From the NCBI GenBank assembly GCA_046160545.1, contig JBJXGS010000123.1:1-18343 (forward strand): a stretch of 18,343 bases of DNA, in the 5' to 3' direction. The position numbers and the translations under genes are program-made. A model generated the notes under the pieces. It was not told the DNA's origin and made no database searches. It saw only the letters and a list, made by a program, of their open reading frames with translations. The DNA is from JAEUOS01 sp046160545. Its GTDB lineage: Bacteria; Pseudomonadota; Gammaproteobacteria; Burkholderiales; JAEUOS01. Shown here in pieces: positions 12,723-18,343 of this stretch. Numbering within the stretch: the stretch's first letter is position 1; each line of letters opens with the position of its first letter.

Positions 12723-12755
12723 AGGGTCCGGCCATCGGTCGGCTGGATGCACCCT
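12723..12755 (+). terminator. Stem-loop just after the Dps-like gene (weak terminator candidate)
   Basis: AGGGT/ACCCT (12723-12727 and 12751-12755) and CCGGCC/GGCTGG (12728-12733 and 12741-12746, one G-U) form an 11-bp hairpin with a 4-nt bulge, starting 9 bp past the stop. There is no T-tract, so it may stabilise the 3' end instead. A short CGCC/GGCG hairpin followed by CTTTTCTT lies further on at 12773-12792. Confidence 0.35.
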
Positions 12756-12792
12756 TCCGTAGCCGTTGTCGATCGCCGGCTGGCGCTTTTCT

Positions 12793-12798
12793 TATAAG
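12793..12798 (+). promoter_or_regulatory. -10-like box (TATAAG) close to the ubiA start
   Basis: TATAAG ends 11 nt before the ubiA ATG and no Shine-Dalgarno lies between them. If used, the transcript leader would be about 4-5 nt. No -35 is evident at normal spacing. Confidence 0.3.
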
Positions 12799-12809
12799 CT
12801 TAGCCGGCG

Positions 12810-13718
12810 ATGAACTGGACCCATGTCTCCGACCGGCTGACGCAGTACGAGCGCCTGATGCGGCTGGACAAGCCGATCGGCACGCTATTGCTGCTCTGGC
12901 CCACGCTGTGGGCCTTGTGGATCGCTGCCAACGGCTCTCCGACATGGTGGCTGGTGTGGGTCTTCGCGCTCGGCACGCTTCTCATGCGTTCCGCGGGATG
13001 CGTGGTCAACGACTGGGCGGACCGCGACTTCGATCGCCACGTCAAGCGCACCGCCGATCGACCGCTGGCCACCGGCAGGGTGTCGCAGACCGAGGCCTGG
13101 ATGCTGGCCGCCTTCCTCGCCTTGTGCGCTCTGGCCCTCATCATTCGCCAGCCGCGCCTGGTCCTGCTGCTGTCAGTGGTCGCGGTGTTCCTGGCTGTCA
13201 GCTATCCCTTCACCAAGCGCTTTTTCGTGTTGCCGCAGGCCTATCTCGGCGTTGCGTTCGGCTTCGGCATCCCGATGGCCTACGCAGCGGTGCTGGAGCG
13301 CCTGCCGGCAGAGTGCTGGTGGCTTCTGGCAGCGAACATCCTGTGGGCGATCGCCTACGATACCGAATACGCGATGGTAGACCGCGATGACGATCTGAAA
13401 ATCGGCATCCGTACTTCCGCGATCGCATTCGGGCGTTTCGATGTGGCGGCGGTCATGGCCTGCTACGCCGGGATGCTGGTGATCCTCGCCTTGGTCGGGC
13501 GTGGCGCCGGACTGGGACTCTGGTACTACGGGGGACTCCTGTTCGCTGCGGGCATCGCTGCATACCACTTCATGCTGATTCGTACTCGCTCGCGTGAGGG
13601 ATGTTTCAAGGCCTTCGTGCACAATAACTGGCTGGGTGCGGCTGTGTTCGCAGGCATTGCGATCGACTTCGCGGTTCGGCTAAAGGCTTGGCCCGGGGCG
13701 GTCGCGCCTCTCTGGTAG
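12810..13718 (+). CDS. ubiA: 4-hydroxybenzoate polyprenyltransferase
   Basis: This 302-aa polytopic membrane enzyme attaches the polyprenyl chain to 4-hydroxybenzoate in ubiquinone synthesis. Both Asp-rich, Mg-diphosphate-binding motifs are present: NDWADRDFD (67-75) with the following HVKRTADRPLATGR, and YDTEYAMVDRDDD (183-195). Length and the N-terminal RLDKPIGTLLLLWPTLWALW match bacterial UbiA. About eight to nine hydrophobic segments are visible. Start ATG 12810 has no Shine-Dalgarno; a TATAAG box is 11 nt upstream. It converges with proC, with 31 bp between stops. The upstream ubiC chorismate lyase gene found next to ubiA in some genomes is not present here. Confidence 0.96.
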   Translation: MNWTHVSDRLTQYERLMRLDKPIGTLLLLWPTLWALWIAANGSPTWWLVWVFALGTLLMRSAGCVVNDWADRDFDRHVKRTADRPLATGRVSQTEAWMLAAFLALCALALIIRQPRLVLLLSVVAVFLAVSYPFTKRFFVLPQAYLGVAFGFGIPMAYAAVLERLPAECWWLLAANILWAIAYDTEYAMVDRDDDLKIGIRTSAIAFGRFDVAAVMACYAGMLVILALVGRGAGLGLWYYGGLLFAAGIAAYHFMLIRTRSREGCFKAFVHNNWLGAAVFAGIAIDFAVRLKAWPGAVAPLW

Positions 13719-13749
13719 TCCCGCCCCGTTGCCGCGGGGTTGCGCCAGG

Positions 13750-14562
13750 TCAGTCGCGTCCGAGTTCGGCGCCAAGTTCGCGGCCGCGCTCGCTGGCGGC
13801 AAGCATCGCGGCGCTGATCGCATCGGCCACGCCGCGTTCGGCAAAAACGGCCAGGGCCGCTGCTGTCGTGCCGCCTTTCGACGTCACCCTTTCACGCAGA
13901 ACGGCGAAGCTCTCCGGAGACGCGGCCGCAAGTTGCGCCGCGCCGACGACGGTCTGCAGGGCCAGTCGGCGAGCGGTATCCGGCGCCAGGCCCAAGGCCT
14001 CGCCGCCGGAGGACAGTGCTTCAAGGAAGTGAAATACGTAGGCCGGCCCGCTGCCGGACAGAGCGGTGACCGGGTCGAGCAGTTCTTCGCTATCAACCCA
14101 GAGGGTCTGGCCGACAGCGCCCAGGACACGCTCGGCATCGGCGCGACGCGACGCCTCGACGACCGGCGGCGCATAAAGGGCGGTGATGCCCTGGCCGATC
14201 AAAGCCGGCGTATTCGGCATGGTGCGCACCAGGCGGGTGTGCCCGCCGAGCCAGCGCGACAGGTCTGCCAGGCGTGTGCCTGCCGCGATCGAAAGCACGG
14301 TCTGGGAGGAGAGGTAGGGAGCCAGCGCGGATGCGGCCTCGCGCATGTTCTGTGGCTTGACCGCCATGACGATCAACTGCGCCGCCTGGAGGCTCTCGTC
14401 GGGCTGACCTAAGGCCCTGACGCCCAGCTCGGCTTTCAGTCGCTCGCGTGCAGCGGCGTCGACCTCGATGACCGTCATGGCTGCCGCATCGAAACCGCGG
14501 GCCTTGAGGCCGCCTATGAGGGCGGCGGCCATGTTGCCTCCGCCGATGAATGCGATGTTCAT
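13750..14562 (-). CDS. proC: Pyrroline-5-carboxylate reductase
   Basis: The 270-aa protein catalyses the last step of proline synthesis, NAD(P)H reduction of pyrroline-5-carboxylate. It starts MNIAFIGGGNMAAALIGGL with the Rossmann GxGxxG-type motif (IGGGNMA, 6-12). It then shows MAVKPQN, RTMPNTPALIGQGITALYA, and the C-terminal dimer domain with LSGSGPAYVFHFLEALSSGG and the ProC signature RVTSKGGTTAAAL. Start ATG 14562 is 5 nt after the yggS stop; AGGGA within the last yggS codons is its Shine-Dalgarno. The frame upstream of it overlaps yggS and is not coding. yggS-proC is a common operon beside pilT. Confidence 0.96.
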   Translation of the reverse strand: MNIAFIGGGNMAAALIGGLKARGFDAAAMTVIEVDAAARERLKAELGVRALGQPDESLQAAQLIVMAVKPQNMREAASALAPYLSSQTVLSIAAGTRLADLSRWLGGHTRLVRTMPNTPALIGQGITALYAPPVVEASRRADAERVLGAVGQTLWVDSEELLDPVTALSGSGPAYVFHFLEALSSGGEALGLAPDTARRLALQTVVGAAQLAAASPESFAVLRERVTSKGGTTAAALAVFAERGVADAISAAMLAASERGRELGAELGRD

Positions 14563-14567
14563 GGTTT

Positions 14568-15260
14568 TTAGTCCCTGGCGCCGAAAATTGCCGTGCCGAC
14601 GCGCACCAGCGTCGCGCCTTCCAGTATCGCGGCCCGCAGATCGGCGGACATGCCCATTGAAAGGGTGTCGCACTCCAGGCCTGCGCGGTTGAGAAGCGCA
14701 AGCAGTTCGCGCAGATCACGAAATGGCGCGCGTTGCGCTTGCAAACCTGCGGCGGGCCGCGGCACGGTCATCAGTCCGCGCAGCTTGATGCGCGGCAGTG
14801 CTGCGACCTCGCGCGCCAGTTCCAGGATTGCGGCCGACTCGACCCCGCTCTTGCTCGACTCGCCGCTGACGTTGACCTGCAGGCAGACCTGGAGCGCTGG
14901 CAGGTGCGCCGGGCGTTGCGCGGACAGGCGCTCGGCGATCTTGCTGCGTTCGATGCCGTGCACCCAGGCGAAGCTCTCGGCGATCGGGCGGGTCTTGTTG
15001 CTCTGTATCGGGCCGATGAAGTGCCATTCGAGTGGCAGGTGCGCAAGCTGCGCGATCTTGGCGATCCCTTCCTGGACGTAGTTCTCGCCGAACGCCGCCT
15101 GTCCGGCCGCGTGCGCTGCAACCACAGCCTCGGCGGGATGGGTCTTGCTCACCGCGATCAGGCGCACCGAGTCCGGCGCCCGACCAGCCTCGGCGCAGGC
15201 CGCGGCGATGTCCGCGCGCACTCGCCGCAGGGATTCAGGAACGTCCGGTGCCCAAGGCAT
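14568..15260 (-). CDS. yggS: YggS/PLPBP family pyridoxal phosphate homeostasis protein
   Basis: The 230-aa single-domain protein has an alanine-racemase-like TIM-barrel fold. Visible motifs are LIAVSKTHP (34-42) with the PLP-binding Lys39, AFGENYVQE, LEWHFIGPIQSNKTR, and the phosphate-binding C-terminal GMSADLRAAI...GATLVRVGTAIFG. It has no known catalytic activity and is implicated in PLP homeostasis. Start ATG 15260 (MPWAPDVPESLRRVRADI) matches the family length; the open frame continues to 15341 into the pilT leader without support. No Shine-Dalgarno precedes ATG 15260 (AAAAGCTTAAC). It is first in a two-gene operon with proC and divergent from pilT over 99 bp. Confidence 0.95.
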   Translation of the reverse strand: MPWAPDVPESLRRVRADIAAACAEAGRAPDSVRLIAVSKTHPAEAVVAAHAAGQAAFGENYVQEGIAKIAQLAHLPLEWHFIGPIQSNKTRPIAESFAWVHGIERSKIAERLSAQRPAHLPALQVCLQVNVSGESSKSGVESAAILELAREVAALPRIKLRGLMTVPRPAAGLQAQRAPFRDLRELLALLNRAGLECDTLSMGMSADLRAAILEGATLVRVGTAIFGARD

Positions 15261-15359
15261 GTTAAGCTTTTCGATGCAAGGCTTGGCCGTGCGCGTCCGA
15301 CAGTTCGGGTGACAAGGCGCTGCGCCTCCTACGGCAGACATCTTCGCGGAGAATTATAG

Positions 15360-16403
15360 ATGGACATATCCGAACTTCTCGCCTTCGTCGTCAAGAACAA
15401 GGCTTCCGACCTGCACCTCTCCGCTGGCCTGCCGCCGATGATCCGCGTGCACGGCGACGTGCGCCGCATCAACCTGCCGGCGATGGATCATTCCGAAGTG
15501 CACGGCATGATCTACGACATCATGAACGACGGCCAGCGCAAGGCCTACGAGGAAAACCTGGAGTGCGACTTTTCGTTCGCGATTCCCAACCTGGCGCGCT
15601 TTCGCGTCAATGCATTCGTGCAGAACCGCGGCGCCGGCGCGGTCATGCGGACCATCCCGTCGAAGATTCTTTCGCTGGAGGAACTCAACGCGCCCAAGAG
15701 CTTCGGCGACATCGCCAATCAGCCGCGCGGCATCGTGCTGGTGACCGGGCCGACCGGTTCGGGCAAGTCGACCACCTTGGCCGGCATGGTCAACCACATC
15801 AACGAGAACGAGTATGGCCACATCCTCACCGTCGAGGATCCGATCGAATTTGTGCACGAGTCCAAGAAGTGCCTGATCAACCAGCGCGAGGTCGGACCGC
15901 ACACGCTCTCGTTCAACAACGCCCTGCGCTCGGCGCTGCGTGAGGACCCGGACGTGATCCTGGTCGGCGAGATGCGCGACCTGGAAACCATTCGCCTGGC
16001 GCTGTCAGCCGCGGAGACCGGCCACCTCGTCTTCGGCACCCTGCACACGAGTTCTGCGGCCAAGACCATCGATCGCATCGTCGACGTGTTTCCGGCGGCA
16101 GAGAAGGAAATGGTTCGCTCGATGCTTTCGGAGTCGATTCGCGCGGTGATTTCGCAGACCCTCCTCAAGACCAAGGATGGCTCCGGGCGTGTGGCCGCCC
16201 ACGAAATCATGATCGGTACTCCGGCCATTCGTAACCTGATTCGCGAGAACAAGATCGCGCAGATGTACTCGGCAATCCAGACCGGGCAGCAGTTTGGCAT
16301 GCAGACCCTGGACCAGAATCTGCAGGACTTGGTCCGGCGCAATCTCGTCTCGTCGGCCGAGGCACGCAACAAGGCTGCCAACAAGGACAACTTCTCCGGC
16401 TAG
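15360..16403 (+). CDS. pilT: Type IV pilus retraction ATPase PilT
   Basis: The 347-aa hexameric secretion-type ATPase powers pilus disassembly and twitching. Key motifs are an N-terminal PAS-like domain (1-100, SDLHLSAG at 16-23), Walker A GPTGSGKST (130-138), the Asp box ILTVEDPIEFVH (155-166), Walker B DVILVGEMRD (198-207), the His box TGHLVFGTLHT (220-230) and the PilT-specific AIRNLIRE (289-296). Start ATG 15360 has CGGAG 7-8 nt upstream (CGGAGAATTATAGATG). Divergent from yggS and followed by pilU after 115 bp, the standard arrangement in Pseudomonas and Xanthomonas relatives. Confidence 0.98.
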   Translation: MDISELLAFVVKNKASDLHLSAGLPPMIRVHGDVRRINLPAMDHSEVHGMIYDIMNDGQRKAYEENLECDFSFAIPNLARFRVNAFVQNRGAGAVMRTIPSKILSLEELNAPKSFGDIANQPRGIVLVTGPTGSGKSTTLAGMVNHINENEYGHILTVEDPIEFVHESKKCLINQREVGPHTLSFNNALRSALREDPDVILVGEMRDLETIRLALSAAETGHLVFGTLHTSSAAKTIDRIVDVFPAAEKEMVRSMLSESIRAVISQTLLKTKDGSGRVAAHEIMIGTPAIRNLIRENKIAQMYSAIQTGQQFGMQTLDQNLQDLVRRNLVSSAEARNKAANKDNFSG

Positions 16404-16453
16404 CGTCCGGCGTCATCGAGTAATGGTTTGATGCGAAGCAAGTAGACTTCAAT

Positions 16454-16494
16454 CGCGGCGCGCCGCGGCCGGGATTGCGCGGCAGGTCCCGCGC
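16454..16494 (+). promoter_or_regulatory. Palindrome and stem-loop in the pilT-pilU gap
   Basis: A perfect 14-bp palindrome CGCGGCGCGCCGCG spans 16454-16467. A separate stem-loop, GCGCGG (16477-16482) with CCGCGC (16489-16494), lies about 12 nt before the pilU Shine-Dalgarno. No T-tract follows either. They could act as a processing site or an attenuating leader structure, or be chance in GC-rich DNA. Confidence 0.3.
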
Positions 16495-16518
16495 CAGAAC
16501 CTTCAAGGAAAAGCCACC

Positions 16519-17655
16519 ATGGAACGCGATCAGGCTACCAAGTTCATGTATGACCTGCTGAAGCTCATGCTCAGCAAGAAGGGGTCTGACCTCTTCATCA
16601 CCTCGGCCTTCCCGCCGGCGTTCAAGATCGACGGCAAGATGACGCCGGTGTCGAACCAGGCGCTCACGCCGCAGCACACCTCCGACCTCTGCCGCGCGAT
16701 CATGAACGACAAGCAGGCGGCCGAGTTCGAGGCGAAGAAGGAGTGCAACTTCGCGATCTCGCCGGCCGGCATCGGCCGCTTTCGCGTCAACGCCTTCGTC
16801 CAGCAGGGCAGCATGGGCATGGTGTTGCGCGTGATCACCTCGGCAATCCCGAAGTTCGAGGAACTCAAGGTCCCGCCGGTCTTGAAGGACGTGTCGATGA
16901 CCAAGCGCGGCCTGGTGATCATGGTCGGCGGCACCGGTTCGGGCAAGTCGACCACGCTGGCGGCGATGATCGGTTATCGCAACGAGAATTCCTACGGCCA
17001 CATCATCACCATCGAGGACCCGGTCGAGTACGTTCATCCGCACCGCAACTGCGTGGTCACCCAGCGCGAGGTCGGTGTCGATACGGATTCGTGGGAGGCT
17101 GCGCTCAAGAACACGTTGCGCCAGGCGCCGGACGTGATCCTGATCGGCGAGATCCGCGAGCGCGAGACCATGGAACACGCGATCGCGTTCGCAGAAACCG
17201 GCCACCTGTGCATGGCCACGCTGCACGCCAACAGCGCCAACCAGGCGCTGGACCGCATCATCAACTTCTTCCCCGAGGAACGCCGCGCGCAGCTGCTGAT
17301 GGACCTGTCGCTGAACCTGAAGGCGCTGGTGTCGCAGCGGCTGCTGCCGCTGCAGGAAGGCAAGGGCCGCGTCGCCGCGGTGGAGATCATGCTCAACACC
17401 CCGCTGGTGGCCGACATGATCTTCAAGGGCGAGGTGGGCGAGATCAAGGAGCTGATGAAGCGCAGCCGCGAACTGGGCATGCAGACCTTCGACCAATCGC
17501 TGTTCGATCTGTACGAAGCCAACGCGGTGAGCTACGAGGATGCGCTGCGCAACGCCGACTCGGTCAACGACCTGCGGCTGCAGATCAAGCTGCACAGCCG
17601 CCGCGCGCGCAACCCGGACCTGGCCTCGGGCACCGAGCACCTGACGATCGTCTGA
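16519..17655 (+). CDS. pilU: PilT-dependent type IV pilus retraction ATPase PilU
   Basis: The 378-aa PilT paralogue has Walker A GGTGSGKST (137-145), the Asp box IITIEDPVEYVH (162-173), Walker B DVILIGEIRE (205-214) and the His box TGHLCMATLHA (227-237). It lacks the AIRNLIRE motif of PilT and has the longer C-terminal tail (about 340-378) typical of PilU. PilU adds force to PilT-driven retraction and needs PilT for activity. Start ATG 16519 has AAGGAAA about 9 nt upstream. The 115-bp gap to pilT has no clear terminator, so co-transcription is likely. Confidence 0.97.
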   Translation: MERDQATKFMYDLLKLMLSKKGSDLFITSAFPPAFKIDGKMTPVSNQALTPQHTSDLCRAIMNDKQAAEFEAKKECNFAISPAGIGRFRVNAFVQQGSMGMVLRVITSAIPKFEELKVPPVLKDVSMTKRGLVIMVGGTGSGKSTTLAAMIGYRNENSYGHIITIEDPVEYVHPHRNCVVTQREVGVDTDSWEAALKNTLRQAPDVILIGEIRERETMEHAIAFAETGHLCMATLHANSANQALDRIINFFPEERRAQLLMDLSLNLKALVSQRLLPLQEGKGRVAAVEIMLNTPLVADMIFKGEVGEIKELMKRSRELGMQTFDQSLFDLYEANAVSYEDALRNADSVNDLRLQIKLHSRRARNPDLASGTEHLTIV

Positions 17656-17683
17656 GCCGCCGGCGAAGCGCGTTCCGGCACGG

Positions 17684-17689
17684 CATACT
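17684..17689 (+). promoter_or_regulatory. -10-like box (CATACT) near the dehydrogenase start
   Basis: CATACT ends 7 nt before ATG 17697, with no Shine-Dalgarno between. It is a weak match and no -35 is recognised. Confidence 0.18.
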
Positions 17690-17696
17690 CGGCGCC

Positions 17697-18343
17697 ATGA
17701 GCAGCGCCAAGACCTACGGACCCACGACACCGCACGACGTCGCCTTCCTCGGCCTGGGGGTGATGGGCCACCCGATGGCCGCGCATCTGGCGCGTGCCGG
17801 GCACAGGGTGACGGTGTACAACCGCACCGCGGCCAAGGCGCAGGACTGGCGGTCCAGCCATGGTGGCGCCACCGCCGCCACGCCGGCCGCTGCGGCACGT
17901 GGCGCGCAGATCGTCTTCGCCTGCGTCGGCAATGACGACGACCTGCGCAGCGTCGTGCTCGGGCCCGACGGCGCCTTTGCCGGCATGGCCGGCGGCGCGA
18001 CCTTCGTTGACCACACCACCGCCTCCGCGGCCGTGGCGCGCGAGCTGCACGCCGCCGCGCGCGAGCGCGGCCTGCACTTCATCGACGCGCCGGTCTCCGG
18101 CGGCCAGGCCGGCGCGGTCAACGGTGCGCTGACGGTCATGTGCGGCGGCGACGCACAGCCCTTCGAGGCCATGCGGCCGGTGGCGATGGCCTACGCACGC
18201 GCCGTCACGCTCGTTGGTGGCCCGGGCGCCGGCCAGCTGGCGAAGATGGTCAACCAGACCTGCATCGCCGGCCTGGTGCAGGGCCTGGCCGAGGCCATCG
18301 CCTTCGGCGAGCGCTCGGGGCTGGAAATGAAGCAGGTGCTGGA
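17697..18343 (+). CDS. 3-hydroxyisobutyrate dehydrogenase-family NAD(P)-dependent reductase (partial)
   Basis: An open frame of 215 codons runs from ATG 17697 off the right edge. The N-terminal Rossmann domain shows VAFLGLGVMGHPMAAHLARAG (15-35, GxGxxG). VYNRTAAKA follows, then DHTTAS (105-110), the substrate-binding signature FIDAPVSGGQAGA (128-140) and GQLAKMVNQ (179-187) with the expected catalytic Lys183. These define the beta-hydroxyacid dehydrogenase family, which includes 3-hydroxyisobutyrate, tartronate semialdehyde and glyoxylate/succinic semialdehyde reductases. Substrate cannot be chosen from this part alone. It starts 41 bp after pilU, on the same strand, without a Shine-Dalgarno. 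Its codons are very GC-rich at third positions, like pilU. Confidence 0.9.
   Translation, partial: MSSAKTYGPTTPHDVAFLGLGVMGHPMAAHLARAGHRVTVYNRTAAKAQDWRSSHGGATAATPAAAARGAQIVFACVGNDDDLRSVVLGPDGAFAGMAGGATFVDHTTASAAVARELHAAARERGLHFIDAPVSGGQAGAVNGALTVMCGGDAQPFEAMRPVAMAYARAVTLVGGPGAGQLAKMVNQTCIAGLVQGLAEAIAFGERSGLEMKQVL

Noticed and set aside
13724..13739. CCCCG/CGGGG hairpin between convergent ubiA and proC as a bidirectional terminator
   Set aside because: Only a 5-bp stem and no T-tract on either strand; common in GC-rich DNA.
15316..15326. GGCGC-T-GCGCC palindrome in the yggS-pilT gap as an operator
   Set aside because: Short, GC-only, and without a second copy or nearby promoter match.
16207..17898. 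563-codon minus-strand frame opposite pilU
   Set aside because: Antisense shadow of pilT-pilU with low-complexity Arg/His/Ala composition.
16519..18343. Higher third-position GC in pilU and the last gene as a sign of transfer
   Set aside because: Judged by eye only; pilU is in its normal syntenic place and the difference from pilT is modest.

Overview
The window looks like ordinary chromosome from a GC-rich gammaproteobacterium. Twitching-motility ATPases beside yggS-proC, an ffs-dnaX-ybaB block, a ridA-recG pair, and an RDD / SpoIIM-like / DUF4129-like membrane cluster together point most towards Xanthomonadales (Lysobacterales). That assignment is inference from gene content and order; no rRNA or tRNA is present to confirm it. 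No mobile element, CRISPR array or prophage was seen.

Layout. 1-3074 (minus): a membrane-protein operon reading RDD protein, SpoIIM/DUF95-like protein, then a DUF4129-type protein that runs off the left edge. 3262-3657 (minus): a SWIB-domain protein with a histone-H1-like Lys/Ala tail and its own terminator. 4094-7027 (plus): pdxH, the 4.5S SRP RNA gene, dnaX and ybaB. 7082-7663 (minus): a YqhA/UPF0114 membrane protein. 8160-9482 (plus): aceA (isocitrate lyase) behind a 496-bp AT-rich upstream region and followed by a strong terminator. 9590-12120 (plus): ridA and recG. 12220-13718 (plus): a Dps-like protein and ubiA. 13750-15260 (minus): yggS-proC. 15360-17655 (plus): pilT and pilU, divergent from yggS. 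17697-end (plus): the start of a 3-hydroxyisobutyrate-dehydrogenase-family gene.

Functionally these are mostly housekeeping genes: DNA polymerase III clamp loader and recombination (dnaX, ybaB, recG), protein targeting (ffs), PLP biology (pdxH, yggS, ridA), proline and ubiquinone synthesis (proC, ubiA), the glyoxylate shunt (aceA), stress protection (Dps-like) and type IV pilus retraction (pilT, pilU).

I did not find a convincing new multi-gene system. The most unusual signals are in how translation starts. Five 11-bp tandem units between the RDD and SpoIIM genes form a chain of overlapping ATGA stop-starts. An 11-codon upstream ORF ends in ATGA on the pdxH start codon. A -10-like box lies only 7 nt before the dnaX GTG. 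The recG gene has no ATG start and carries a good Shine-Dalgarno in front of an ACG. Other points are an inverted repeat upstream of pdxH, TTTAAGTG boxes upstream of aceA, a Met at an expected acidic ferroxidase position in the Dps-like protein, and the absence of recR after ybaB and of spoT before ridA.
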